Source: an uncultured Peptostreptococcaceae bacterium (GTDB lineage Bacteria; Bacillota; Clostridia; Peptostreptococcales; Peptostreptococcaceae). From it: 64,000 nt of DNA. The DNA is taken from assembly GCA_944383455.1 (NCBI GenBank), contig CALWPP010000006.1:1-64000 (forward strand). Direction: 5' to 3'. Positions 21,595 to 31,094 of the stretch are shown here, in pieces; position 1 is the first letter of the stretch; the number at the start of each line of letters is the position of its first letter. The notes under the pieces are model-generated. The model saw only the letters and a list, made by a program, of their open reading frames with translations, ran no database searches and was not told where the DNA came from. A program made the translations under genes and the position numbers.

Positions 21595-22980
21595 ATGGAC
21601 TATAAAAAAACGGCAGAAAGTATACTAAAAGAAATAGGTACTTCTGAAAATGTGGTTTCAGCAGCTCACTGTGCAACTAGATTAAGACTTGTCATAAAAA
21701 ATAATGACGTTGTAAATAAAAAAGCTGTTGAAGATATAGAAGGTGTAAAAGGAGTTTTCTTTGCATCTGGTCAACTTCAAATAATTTTTGGAACTGGTAT
21801 TGTTAATCATGTTTACTCTGAGTTTTCAAAGTTAACGGGTCAACAAGAAGTATCAAAAGAAGAGTTAAAAAAAGCAGCAAGCGCTAATGATAATAAATTT
21901 AAGCAGTTAATAAAAACATTAGGAGATATATTCGTTCCAATAATTCCTGCAATAGTTGCTTGTGGGCTTATGATGGGACTTACTGAGGCTATAAACTTTT
22001 GTGTTAGTAATGGATTTTTGAATATAAATACTAATGCTTCTTGGTTTGTATTTTTAAAGTTATTTAGTAATGCAGCTTATATATTCTTACCAATATTAAT
22101 TGGATTTAGTAGTTCAAAGGTATTTGGTGGTAATCAATTCTTAGGTGCTGTTATGGCGATGATTATGATACATCCAGACCTTCAAAATGCTTGGACTGTT
22201 GCATCTGATGGATATCAAACAATGCAAAGTGTTTGGTTTGGGCTTTATGAAATACCTCTAGTTGGGTATCAAGGTCATGTTATACCAATAGTTATATCAA
22301 CTTATATAATGAGTATTATTGAAAATAAACTTCATAAAATAGTACCTTCATCACTTGATTTATTTGTAACTCCTTTAGTTACAATATTTGTAACAGGGTA
22401 TCTTACCTTAACTATGGTAGGACCTGTGTTTGTATTTTTAGAAAATGCACTTTTACAAGGTGTTCAATATATAGTTCAAATTCCATTTGGAATAGGTTCT
22501 GCAATAATAGGTGGTGTTTATGCGTCAACTGTTGTAACAGGGATTCATCATATGTATTCAATAATTGACTTAGGTCAAATTGCAAAGTATGGTCTAACTT
22601 ATTGGCTACCAATAGCATCAGCTGCAAACTTAGCTCAAGGTGGAGCAGCACTTGCAGTAGCAATAAAAACTAAAGATAAAAAAATCAAAGGTCTTGCATT
22701 TCCAGCAGCACTTAGTTCAATGCTTGGTATAACTGAACCTGCTATATTTGGAGTTAACCTAAGATTTATGAAGCCATTTATCGCAGGGTCAATAGGTGGA
22801 GCAGCAGGAGCGTTATATGCATCAATAGTTCACCTTGGAGCAACAGCTACTGGGGTAACAGGAATATTTGGAATATTACTTCATTTACACGCACCAATTC
22901 ATTATTTAATAATGATGGCAATATCTGTTGGAGTTGCATTTTTTACTGCTTTAGCTCTTGGATGGGATGAATCTAAATAA
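21595..22980 (+). CDS. scrA: Sucrose-specific PTS transporter subunit EIIBC
   Basis: Takes up sucrose and phosphorylates it to sucrose 6-phosphate. The 461-residue protein has the EIIB domain (about 1-85) with the phosphorylated Cys26 in SAAHCATRLRL, and the EIIC domain (about 105-455) with ten membrane segments and GITEPAIFG. No EIIA domain is attached, so phosphate must come from a separate glucose-type EIIA. Substrate is assigned from the adjoining scrB and scrK. GGGGAGG lies before the ATG. Confidence 0.92.
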   Translation: MDYKKTAESILKEIGTSENVVSAAHCATRLRLVIKNNDVVNKKAVEDIEGVKGVFFASGQLQIIFGTGIVNHVYSEFSKLTGQQEVSKEELKKAASANDNKFKQLIKTLGDIFVPIIPAIVACGLMMGLTEAINFCVSNGFLNINTNASWFVFLKLFSNAAYIFLPILIGFSSSKVFGGNQFLGAVMAMIMIHPDLQNAWTVASDGYQTMQSVWFGLYEIPLVGYQGHVIPIVISTYIMSIIENKLHKIVPSSLDLFVTPLVTIFVTGYLTLTMVGPVFVFLENALLQGVQYIVQIPFGIGSAIIGGVYASTVVTGIHHMYSIIDLGQIAKYGLTYWLPIASAANLAQGGAALAVAIKTKDKKIKGLAFPAALSSMLGITEPAIFGVNLRFMKPFIAGSIGGAAGALYASIVHLGATATGVTGIFGILLHLHAPIHYLIMMAISVGVAFFTALALGWDESK

Positions 22981-22984
22981 TTAA

Positions 22985-23007
22985 AAAGGTGTCTTTTTGA
23001 CACCTTT
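22985..23007 (+). other. Intercistronic hairpin between scrA and scrB
   Basis: AAAGGTGTC and GACACCTTT are perfect complements around a T5 loop. No T-run follows the 3' arm, so it is more likely an mRNA-stabilising or partial-termination structure than a full terminator. Confidence 0.7.
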
Positions 23008-23031
23008 AAATATATAAGTTAGGAGATTTTT

Positions 23032-24477
23032 ATGAACGCTTTAAATAAAGATTTTAAAAAATTAGCAAAATTAATTGAAAAAGATTTAAAAGATAAAGTA
23101 AATAAAGATTATCATAGGCTTAACTTTCATTTAATGCCACCTATTGGTTGGCTAAATGATCCAAATGGTCTTTGTGAATTTAATGGAGAGTATTATATTT
23201 TTTATCAATATTCACCATTTGATGCAAATGGAGGAGCTAAATTTTGGGGACTGTATAAGACTAAAGACTTCATAAATTGGGAAGATAATGGAGCAAAAGT
23301 ATTTTCTGACCAACCTTATGATTGTCATGGGGCTTACTCTGGTTCTACTTTGGTTTATAATGGTAAGATGAATATATTCTATACTGGAAACGTTAAAAAT
23401 ATAGGAGATTATGATTATATAAATTCAGGTAGAGAGCATAATACTATTTTGATAGTTAGTGAAGATGGGAAAAACTTTGATAATAAAAAATTATTAATGA
23501 AAAATTCTGATTATCCAAATAACTTAACTTGTCATGTTAGAGACCCAAAAGTTTTTATTGAAAATGATAAGTTTTATATGGTTCAAGGTGCTAGAGATAA
23601 AGAAGATATAGGCCAAGTTATACTATTTGAAAGTGATGATTTAGTAAATTGGAAATTTATAAACACTATAAAAAGTGAAGATAAGTTTGGATATATGTGG
23701 GAGTGTCCAGATTTAATAAATTTAGATAATAAAACTATCTTAATAGTTTCTCCTCAAGGTGTTGAAAAAGAAGGCATAAAATATAACAATATTTATCAAA
23801 CAGGATACTATTTTATTGAAGGAGATTATAAGAGTAGTAACTATAAGTTAAGTGATTTTGAAGAAATCGACAGAGGATTTGATTTTTATGCACCTCAAAC
23901 ATTTAAAGACTCAAAAGGAAGAACTATACTTATAGGTTGGATGGGGCTACCTGATATTGAAGGATTATATTCTAATCCAACGGTAGAATTTAATTGGCAA
24001 CACGCTTTAACTATTCCAAGAGAGTTAAATATAAGAAATAATAAATTAATTCAAACTCCTATAGATGAGCTTAAAGAACTTAGAAAAACTAAAAAAGAAT
24101 TTGAAGTTAAAAATAGCTTAGTAGATGAAGCTTTTGATACTTTTGAAGTAGAAGTTGATTTCAAAAATTCAAGTGATTTTAAATTAGTTATAAAAGAAGG
24201 TGTAACACTTGAATATTTAAAAAATGAAAAATTATTTAATCTAAGTTTTAATGAAATAGGTTTTGGTCGTGATATTAGAAGTTGTAAGTTAGAAAATTTA
24301 AATAATTTAAGAATATTTGTTGATACTTCATCTATCGAAATATTTATAAATGATGGAGAAGAAGTTTTCACTTCTAGATTTTATCCAACTGAAGATAAAA
24401 AAGGCATAAATATAGAAGGAGAAAATTTAAAAGTTAGAATTTATGAACTAGCAAGTTTTAATATAAAAGGAGAATAA
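23032..24477 (+). CDS. scrB: Sucrose-6-phosphate hydrolase (GH32)
   Basis: Splits sucrose 6-phosphate into glucose 6-phosphate and fructose. The 481-residue GH32 enzyme has the nucleophile motif GWLNDPNG (about residues 39-46), the transition-state RDPKV (about 171-175) and the acid/base MWECPDL (about 223-229), then a C-terminal beta-sandwich with RIFVDTSSIEIFINDG. No signal peptide, as expected for the cytoplasmic enzyme. scrK follows one base after its stop. Confidence 0.95.
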   Translation: MNALNKDFKKLAKLIEKDLKDKVNKDYHRLNFHLMPPIGWLNDPNGLCEFNGEYYIFYQYSPFDANGGAKFWGLYKTKDFINWEDNGAKVFSDQPYDCHGAYSGSTLVYNGKMNIFYTGNVKNIGDYDYINSGREHNTILIVSEDGKNFDNKKLLMKNSDYPNNLTCHVRDPKVFIENDKFYMVQGARDKEDIGQVILFESDDLVNWKFINTIKSEDKFGYMWECPDLINLDNKTILIVSPQGVEKEGIKYNNIYQTGYYFIEGDYKSSNYKLSDFEEIDRGFDFYAPQTFKDSKGRTILIGWMGLPDIEGLYSNPTVEFNWQHALTIPRELNIRNNKLIQTPIDELKELRKTKKEFEVKNSLVDEAFDTFEVEVDFKNSSDFKLVIKEGVTLEYLKNEKLFNLSFNEIGFGRDIRSCKLENLNNLRIFVDTSSIEIFINDGEEVFTSRFYPTEDKKGINIEGENLKVRIYELASFNIKGE

Positions 24478-24478
24478 T

Positions 24479-25465
24479 ATGAAAAAGGTTATAAGTATAG
24501 GAGAAGCTTTAATAGATTTTATACCAAATGAGAAGGGTTGTTCTTTAAAAGATGTAATAAACTTTGAAAGAGTAGCAGGTGGAGCTCCAGCAAATGTTAG
24601 TGCAGTAGTTTCAAAACTTGGTGGAAAATCTAGTTTTATTTCAAAACTAGGAAATGATGCTTTTGGAGATTATATAATAGATACTTTAAACAAAGTAAAT
24701 GTTGATACAAGTTGTGTTTTAAGAACTAATAAAGAAAATACAGGACTTGCATTTGTATCACTTAAAGAAGATGGAAATCGTGATTTTTCATTTTATAGAA
24801 ATCCAAGTGCAGATATGATGCTAAAAGATACTGAAATAGATAAAGAATGGTTTAAAGATTGTCATAGTCTTCATTTTTGCTCTGTTGATTTAATCGAATG
24901 TCCTATGAAATATGCACACAAAAAAGCAATAGAATATGCAAAAAATAATAACTCTATAATAAGTTTTGATCCAAATGTTAGACTTGCTCTTTGGGAAAAT
25001 GAGGAAGATTGTAAAAAAGCTATACTTGAATTTTTACCACTTTCTGATATAGTAAAGATTTCTGATGAAGAATTGGAATTTATAACTGGATTTAATGATA
25101 TAGAAAAAGCAAAAGAGGTTTTATTTAAAGGGAATGTAAAGCTAATTTTATTTACTAAAGGAAAAGATGGAGCAGAAGCTATAACTAAAGAAAAAACAGT
25201 AAAAATAGATGGAAATATTGTAGATGTAGTTGATACAACTGGAGCAGGAGACTCATTTATAGGAAGCTTTTTATTTAGTTTATTAAATGATGATATTAAA
25301 ACAGATGATTTAGAAAAACTAGATGAAGAAACTTTAAAAAATTATCTATTATTTTCAAATTACTATGCAGGATATAGTACAACTAAAAAAGGTGCAATAG
25401 CTTCATATGCAAGTTTAGAAGAAATTAATAATTATATAAAGAGCATAAAAAATAAGAGTATTTAA
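24479..25465 (+). CDS. scrK: Fructokinase (PfkB family)
   Basis: Phosphorylates the fructose released by ScrB. The 328-residue ribokinase-family protein has the N-terminal GEALIDFIP, the substrate motif VAGGAPANVSAVVSKLGG (about residues 30-47) and the ATP-site DTTGAGDSFIGSF (about 252-264) with the catalytic Asp. The tight spacing to scrB and the shared operon support fructose as substrate. Confidence 0.93.
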   Translation: MKKVISIGEALIDFIPNEKGCSLKDVINFERVAGGAPANVSAVVSKLGGKSSFISKLGNDAFGDYIIDTLNKVNVDTSCVLRTNKENTGLAFVSLKEDGNRDFSFYRNPSADMMLKDTEIDKEWFKDCHSLHFCSVDLIECPMKYAHKKAIEYAKNNNSIISFDPNVRLALWENEEDCKKAILEFLPLSDIVKISDEELEFITGFNDIEKAKEVLFKGNVKLILFTKGKDGAEAITKEKTVKIDGNIVDVVDTTGAGDSFIGSFLFSLLNDDIKTDDLEKLDEETLKNYLLFSNYYAGYSTTKKGAIASYASLEEINNYIKSIKNKSI

Positions 25466-25501
25466 ATTTTAATTTATATATAATATAATTGTTATATTAA
25501 G

Positions 25502-25531
25502 ACATCTTGCTATAATAGTAAGATGTTTTTT
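25502..25531 (+). terminator. Terminator between scrK and scrR
   Basis: ACATCTTGCTAT pairs with ATAGTAAGATGT (one G-T pair), followed by T6. It would limit read-through into scrR, which may have its own promoter. Confidence 0.8.
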
Positions 25532-25571
25532 AGTATTTAAAAATATTATTAATTTTAGAGGAAATAATTTA

Positions 25572-26552
25572 ATGAATATAAGTGAGATTGCAAAACTTAG
25601 TGGAGTATCTAGAACGACAGTATCGAGATTTTTAAATAATGGATATGTAAGTGAAGAAAATAAGAAAAAAATACAAAAAATAATAGATGAAACGGGGTAT
25701 GTTCCATCTTCTTATGCTAAGCAATTAAGAACAAAAAAGACTAATTTAATAGGAGTAATAGTACCAAAAATAAGCTCAGAAACTATAAGCAGAATAGTTG
25801 ATGGTATAAGTAATGAAGTAAATAAATTTGGATATAATATACTTCTTGGAAATACAGATTTAAATATTAAAAAAGAAATAGAGTATTTAAATATATTTAA
25901 GAATAATCAAGTTGATGGGATTATTTTAGTTGCGACTGTAATAACTAAAAAACATTTAGAAATTATAAAAAAAATAAATGTACCAATAGTTATAGTTGGA
26001 CAAAATATAAAAGACTACTCTTGTATTTATCACGATGATTATAATGCAAGTATTTTTCTAGTTAACAAACTAATAGAAAAAAATTATAAAAATATAGCAT
26101 TTATAGGTGTTGATAAAAGTGATAAGGCAGTTGGATATGAAAGAGAACGAGGATTTATTGATGCACTTTTAAAAAATAATTTAAAAGTAGACTACGATTT
26201 AATAAAAAATGGAGAATTCTCAACTGAGTCAGGATATAAACTTTGTAAAGAGATACTTAGCTTAAATAAAGATATAGACTCTATAATTTGTGCAACTGAT
26301 AATATAGCACTTGGTGTTATTGAATGTTTAAAAGAAAATAATTTACATATACCCAAAAATATTGGTGTAATATCTATTGGAGATTCAAAAATTTCAAAAG
26401 TAGTTACACCAAAAATATCTACATTACATTATCATTATAAGACTAGTGGGATTGAAGCTGGAAAAGTTATTATAAATAAAATAAATAATAAAAATGATGA
26501 TTTAATAAAAATTAAATTAGGATATGAATATATAGAAAGAGAAAGTATATAG
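25572..26552 (+). CDS. scrR: LacI-family regulator of sucrose genes
   Basis: A 326-residue LacI-type repressor. The N-terminal helix-turn-helix is ISEIAKLSGVSRTTVSRFLNNG (split over residues 3-24), then a hinge and a periplasmic-binding-like sensor domain (from about residue 60) starting NLIGVIVPKISSE. Next to scrABK, it most likely responds to fructose or sucrose 6-phosphate and binds the scr promoter. AGAGGAAA lies before the ATG. Confidence 0.88.
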   Translation: MNISEIAKLSGVSRTTVSRFLNNGYVSEENKKKIQKIIDETGYVPSSYAKQLRTKKTNLIGVIVPKISSETISRIVDGISNEVNKFGYNILLGNTDLNIKKEIEYLNIFKNNQVDGIILVATVITKKHLEIIKKINVPIVIVGQNIKDYSCIYHDDYNASIFLVNKLIEKNYKNIAFIGVDKSDKAVGYERERGFIDALLKNNLKVDYDLIKNGEFSTESGYKLCKEILSLNKDIDSIICATDNIALGVIECLKENNLHIPKNIGVISIGDSKISKVVTPKISTLHYHYKTSGIEAGKVIINKINNKNDDLIKIKLGYEYIERESI

Positions 26553-26568
26553 ACTTTGAGGTGATAAT

Positions 26569-28386
26569 TTGTTTGATATAGATAAGTATTTAAAAGAATT
26601 ACCAAAAGAACCTGGAGTTTATTTGATGAAGGATGAGAATGAAAAAGTAATTTATGTTGGAAAAGCAGTAAACTTAAAAAATAGAGTATCACAATATTTT
26701 CAAAGTTCTAAAAATCATTCATCAAAAGTAGTTTCAATGGTAAAAAATATAAAAAGTTTTGAATATATAATAACTGATTCTGAGCTTGAGGCTTTAATTC
26801 TTGAATGTAGTCTAATAAAAGAATATAAGCCAAAATATAATGTTTTATTAAGAGATGATAAAACTTATCCATACATAAAAATAACCACTAATGAAGATTA
26901 CCCTAGAATTTTAAAAACTAGAAAAGTATTAAAGGATAAATGCAAGTATTTTGGTCCTTATACAAATATTTCATCAGTAAATGAAACTTTAGATATAATA
27001 AAAAGTATTTATCCGATTAGAACTTGTAATATAGATATAGAAAAAGCCATAAAAAATAACTTTAGACCTTGCCTTAATCTTCATATAAATAGATGCGTTG
27101 GTCCTTGTAATGGTAAGGTAAGTGTTAGTGAGTATAATAAAATGATTGATGAGATAATTTTATTTTTGTCTGGAAAAGAAGAAAAATTAATTGAAATACT
27201 AAAAGAAAAAATGAATGAGTGTGCAATAAATTTAAATTTTGAGGAAGCATCAATTTATAGAGATAAAATAAAAAGTCTTGAAAATATACTTGAAAAGCAA
27301 AAAATTGATACTAAAGTTTCTGACTTAAATCAAGATGTTATTTCTATTGCAAAGGTTGAAAATGAAGCTTGTGTAGAGATTTTCTTTATTAGGAATGGAA
27401 AAATTACTGGTAGAGAAAATTTTATATTTGAACAAGTTCGTTATGAAGAAAAAAGCGAAATTATTTCAAATTTTATAAAGCAGTTTTATTCAACAAAAGA
27501 ATATATACCAAAAGAAATTGTTATTGAAGAAAACATAGAAGATATTAATATTTTAAGTGACTTTTTATCATCAATAAAAGGTCAAAAAGTATTTATAAAA
27601 GTTCCTATTAAAGGTGAAAAAAGAAGTCTTATTGAAATGGTTAGAAAAAATGCTTTTGAATATCTTGAGAAATTTTCTAATACTAATAGAAAAAAGTTTG
27701 AAAAAACTAGTAAAACTCTAGAGAATTTAAAAGAGTTATTAAACTTAAAAGAAATTCCAAAAAGAATAGAATCATTTGATATATCAAATACAAATGGTAT
27801 TGACTCAATAGGTGCTATGGTTGTTTTTACTAACGGTTTAAAGGACAAAAAAGAATATAGAAAATATAAAATAAAAACTGTTGTAGGACCTAATGATTAT
27901 GATTCACTAGCTGAAGTATTAGAAAGAAGAATTAAAAAAGAAAATTTACCAGATTTAATACTACTTGATGGTGGTCGTGGCCAAGTTAGTTCTGTTAAGA
28001 AAGTTTTAGATAAATATAATTTAGACATACCTATTTGGGGAATGTATAAAGACGATAAACACAAAACAAAAGGACTTATAAATCTAGAAAAAGAAATTGA
28101 ACTTGATAAAACTACTGAAATTTATAGATTTATATCATCAATACAAGAAGAAGTACATAATTTTGCTATAAGTTATCATATAAGTCTTAGAAATAAATCT
28201 TTGACAAAATCAGTTTTAGATGATATACAAGGAGTAGGAGAAAAAAGAAAAAAATTACTTTTAAGTCATTTTAAGGATATAAATTCTTTAAAAAATGCTA
28301 CTGAAGAAGAAATTTTAGCTGTAGATGGAATAACTAAGCCTTTAGCAAAGACTATTTATGATTTTTTTCGTCAAAGAAAGGGATAG
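26569..28386 (+). CDS. uvrC: UvrABC system protein C
   Basis: Makes both incisions in nucleotide excision repair. The 605-residue protein contains the GIY-YIG nuclease (EPGVYLMKD...VIYVGKA, about residues 11-33), a UVR domain for UvrB binding (LNFEEASIYRDKIKSLE, near 203-219), the RNase H-like nuclease (IESFDISNTNG, LLDGGRGQ) and a C-terminal helix-hairpin-helix (LDDIQGVGEKRKKLLL). TTG start behind TTGAGGTGAT, 16 bases after scrR. In Clostridioides uvrC also neighbours hprK. Confidence 0.96.
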   Translation: MFDIDKYLKELPKEPGVYLMKDENEKVIYVGKAVNLKNRVSQYFQSSKNHSSKVVSMVKNIKSFEYIITDSELEALILECSLIKEYKPKYNVLLRDDKTYPYIKITTNEDYPRILKTRKVLKDKCKYFGPYTNISSVNETLDIIKSIYPIRTCNIDIEKAIKNNFRPCLNLHINRCVGPCNGKVSVSEYNKMIDEIILFLSGKEEKLIEILKEKMNECAINLNFEEASIYRDKIKSLENILEKQKIDTKVSDLNQDVISIAKVENEACVEIFFIRNGKITGRENFIFEQVRYEEKSEIISNFIKQFYSTKEYIPKEIVIEENIEDINILSDFLSSIKGQKVFIKVPIKGEKRSLIEMVRKNAFEYLEKFSNTNRKKFEKTSKTLENLKELLNLKEIPKRIESFDISNTNGIDSIGAMVVFTNGLKDKKEYRKYKIKTVVGPNDYDSLAEVLERRIKKENLPDLILLDGGRGQVSSVKKVLDKYNLDIPIWGMYKDDKHKTKGLINLEKEIELDKTTEIYRFISSIQEEVHNFAISYHISLRNKSLTKSVLDDIQGVGEKRKKLLLSHFKDINSLKNATEEEILAVDGITKPLAKTIYDFFRQRKG

Positions 28387-28390
28387 GAGT

Positions 28391-29320
28391 ATGAATTTTG
28401 TTGAAAGAGTATCTATAAAAGATATAATAAGAGATTTAGAATTAGAAGTTGTTTATATGCCAGATGACAAAAATGATTATTATGTTTATTCTCAAGATTT
28501 AAATAGACCAGGACTTCAATTTGCTGGATATTTTGAATATTTTGTACACGAGAGAATACAAATAGTTGGTAAAGCTGAATATGAATACTTTAGTTATATG
28601 GACAAAGAAACTAGAAGAAAAACTTTAGACAAGTTTTTTTCTTATGAAATACCAGCGCTTATAGTATCAAGAAACCTTGAAGTTAATGAAGATGTTTTGG
28701 AGTTTGCAAAAAAACATAACAGAATAATTTTATCAACAAAAAGAAACACTACAAGACTTATAAACAAGTTATCTAATTACTTAGATGATAGATTAGCTCC
28801 TTTTAGTACTCTTCACGGAGTATTAGTGGATATTTATGGGGTAGGAGTTTTTATAAGAGGGGAAAGTAGTGTTGGAAAATCAGAGACTGCTCTTGAGTTA
28901 GTTCAAAGAGGCCATAGACTTGTGGCTGATGATGCAGTTGAAATAAGAAGAATAGATGATACTATACTTGTTGGACAAGCACCTAAAGTATTAGAAAACT
29001 TTATGGAAATAAGAGGTATAGGAATAATAGATATAAAAAGTCTTTATGGAGTAGGTGCTACAAAGTCATCTAAAAAGATTGATATGATAGTTTATTTAGA
29101 AAACTGGAATTCAGAAACTCACTATGATAGATTAGGTCTTGATAGAGAGTATGAAGAAATACTTGAGACAAAAATAGAAAAACTAGTTGTCCCAGTTAAG
29201 CCAGGAAGAAATACTGCAATGATATTAGAAGTTGCTGCTATGAACTATAGACAAAGAATAATAGGATATGATGCAGCTGTTGAATTTACAAATAATTTAG
29301 CACAACATATAAAAAAATAA
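28391..29320 (+). CDS. hprK: HPr kinase/phosphorylase
   Basis: Phosphorylates Ser46 of HPr according to glycolytic flux and thereby controls catabolite repression and PTS uptake. With the ATG at 28391 (behind ATAGGAGT) the protein has 309 residues, the family norm; an upstream in-frame start would add 11 unmatched residues. The P-loop is GESSVGKSE (near 153-161), followed by the HprK signature EIRGIGIIDI (near 202-211). The start lies five bases after the uvrC stop. Confidence 0.95.
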   Translation: MNFVERVSIKDIIRDLELEVVYMPDDKNDYYVYSQDLNRPGLQFAGYFEYFVHERIQIVGKAEYEYFSYMDKETRRKTLDKFFSYEIPALIVSRNLEVNEDVLEFAKKHNRIILSTKRNTTRLINKLSNYLDDRLAPFSTLHGVLVDIYGVGVFIRGESSVGKSETALELVQRGHRLVADDAVEIRRIDDTILVGQAPKVLENFMEIRGIGIIDIKSLYGVGATKSSKKIDMIVYLENWNSETHYDRLGLDREYEEILETKIEKLVVPVKPGRNTAMILEVAAMNYRQRIIGYDAAVEFTNNLAQHIKK

Positions 29321-29322
29321 AT

Positions 29323-29347
29323 ATGTCTCATCTTGAGGCATTTTTTA
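29323..29347 (+). terminator. Terminator after hprK
   Basis: ATGTCTCA pairs with TGAGGCAT (one G-T pair) around TCT, followed by T6. Confidence 0.85.
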
Positions 29348-29402
29348 TTTTTAAAATTATGTAATAAAATTTCATACAATTAATAAAATGATGAAAAAAT
29401 AG

Positions 29403-29434
29403 TTGACATAAAAAATTCTTTAAAATATTATAAT
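29403..29434 (+). promoter_or_regulatory. Promoter of the amino-sugar operon
   Basis: TTGACA (29403-29408), then TATTAT after 17 bases (29426-29431) overlapping TATAAT (29429-29434). Confidence 0.7.
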
Positions 29435-29464
29435 TAATATATCCTATTTTAAGGAGTGTTTAAT

Positions 29465-30307
29465 TTGAGTTGTATATTAAAAATAAATAATCTATATAAT
29501 GAATTAACTGATGTTGATAAAAAAATAGCAGATTATATAAATGAAAATAAAAAAATAGTAAGTAAATTATCTGTATCTGAATTATCAGAAAAAGTAAATG
29601 TAAGTACTGCTAGTATAGTTAGATTTTCTAGGAAAATAGGATATGAAGGATTTACAGAATTAAAATTAGAACTTGCAAAAGATGTTATTTTAGAAGAAAA
29701 GCAGTATTCATATATAGATAAAAGTAAAGATGTTTCTGTTAAAAATACAGTAGAAAAAATAGCAATCAAAAATTCAGATATAATAAATCAAACTGTTTTA
29801 CTAAATAGCGAAGAAGTTATTAAAAAAATAGTTGATTTAATTGATGAATCTAAAAATATCTATATTTTTGGGGTTGGTGGTTCAGCAATAGTGTCACTAG
29901 ATATGCAATTAAAGCTACTTAGAATAAACAAAAATGCATTTGCCTCACTAGATAGCCATACCCAATTAACTGTATCTTCTAACTTAACTGATAGTGATTT
30001 AGTAATAGCTATATCGTATTCTGGAAATACAAGAGAAGTTATAAAATGTATAGAAAATGCTAAATTAAATGGTAGTAAATGTGTAAGTATTACAAAATAT
30101 GGAGTTAGTAGCATTAGTAAATTGAGTGATTTTAATTTATATGTGCCAAACGTTGAAAAAAATTTAAAAGAAGGTGCTATTTCTTCAAGAATAGCGATGC
30201 TAACTCTAATAGATATTATATATATATCGCTTATACAAAATGATGTTTGTAGTGCTGAAAAAATGTTAGAAGAGTCAAGAAAAACTATAGAAGATATGAA
30301 TAAATAA
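29465..30307 (+). CDS. MurR/RpiR-family transcriptional regulator
   Basis: About 280 residues: N-terminal HTH_6 domain (about 1-75, with LSVSELSEKVNVSTASIVRFSRKIGYEGF) and a C-terminal SIS sugar-isomerase domain (about 115-250) with IYIFGVGGSAIVS and AISYSGNTREVI. TTG 29465 is chosen because AAGGAG (29451-29456) is well spaced before it; a GTG at 29456 overlaps that site. Position before nagB and nagA suggests a sensor of N-acetylglucosamine 6-phosphate or glucosamine 6-phosphate. NagR of the GntR family is more usual for this role. Confidence 0.88.
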   Translation: MSCILKINNLYNELTDVDKKIADYINENKKIVSKLSVSELSEKVNVSTASIVRFSRKIGYEGFTELKLELAKDVILEEKQYSYIDKSKDVSVKNTVEKIAIKNSDIINQTVLLNSEEVIKKIVDLIDESKNIYIFGVGGSAIVSLDMQLKLLRINKNAFASLDSHTQLTVSSNLTDSDLVIAISYSGNTREVIKCIENAKLNGSKCVSITKYGVSSISKLSDFNLYVPNVEKNLKEGAISSRIAMLTLIDIIYISLIQNDVCSAEKMLEESRKTIEDMNK

Positions 30308-30329
30308 TTATTAAGGGAGATTTGAGAAA

Positions 30330-31073
30330 ATGATTTTATACCAAGCAAAAGATTATAAAGATATGAGTAGAAAGGCTGCAAATATAATTTCAGCTAGAGT
30401 AATACTTAAGCCAAATTCTGTATTAGGGCTTGCAACAGGTTCTTCTCCAGAGGGTACTTATAAGCAACTTATTGAATGGTACCAAAAGGGAGATATAGAT
30501 TTTTCAAGTGTTAAAGCAGTTAACTTAGATGAGTATAAAGGACTTGATAAAGATAGTGACCAAAGTTATGCTTATTTTATGAGAAAAAACTTTTTTGACC
30601 ACATAAATATAGATTTAAATAATACTTATATACCAAATGGACTTGAAGAAGATGAAGAAAAAGAATGTAAAAGATATGATGAAATAATAGAGAGTTTAGG
30701 GGAAGTTGATTTACAACTTTTAGGTATAGGAACCAATGGACATATAGGTTTTAATGAACCAGATACATGTTTTGCAAAAGGAACTCATTGTGTAAAATTA
30801 AAAGAAGAAACTATAAGGGCTAATGCTAGATTTTTTGAAGATGAAAACTTAGTTCCAAAGTATGCATACTCAATGGGAATAAAAAATATAATGAATGCAA
30901 AACAAGTACTTTTAATAGCATCAGGAAAATCAAAAGCTAATGCAGTTTATGAAACTTTATATGGAGATATAAGACCAGAAGTTCCATCAACTATATTACA
31001 ACTTCATAAAAATGTAATAATTATTGCTGATGAGGAAGCTTTATCTGTTGTTAAAGAAAAAGGTCTTTTATAA
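30330..31073 (+). CDS. nagB: Glucosamine-6-phosphate deaminase
   Basis: Converts glucosamine 6-phosphate to fructose 6-phosphate and ammonia. The 247-residue protein has LATGSSPEGTY (about residues 33-43), VNLDEYKGL with the catalytic Asp, and GIGTNGHIGFNEPD (about 134-147). AAGGGAG lies before the ATG. It is the second gene of the regulator-nagB-nagA operon. Confidence 0.95.
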   Translation: MILYQAKDYKDMSRKAANIISARVILKPNSVLGLATGSSPEGTYKQLIEWYQKGDIDFSSVKAVNLDEYKGLDKDSDQSYAYFMRKNFFDHINIDLNNTYIPNGLEEDEEKECKRYDEIIESLGEVDLQLLGIGTNGHIGFNEPDTCFAKGTHCVKLKEETIRANARFFEDENLVPKYAYSMGIKNIMNAKQVLLIASGKSKANAVYETLYGDIRPEVPSTILQLHKNVIIIADEEALSVVKEKGLL

Positions 31074-31094
31074 TAATTTAAAGAGGTAAATTTT

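Noticed and set aside
28358..28390. N-terminal extension of HprK from an upstream start
   Set aside because: It overlaps uvrC, has no ribosome-binding site and adds residues not found in HprK, whereas ATG 28391 gives the usual length.
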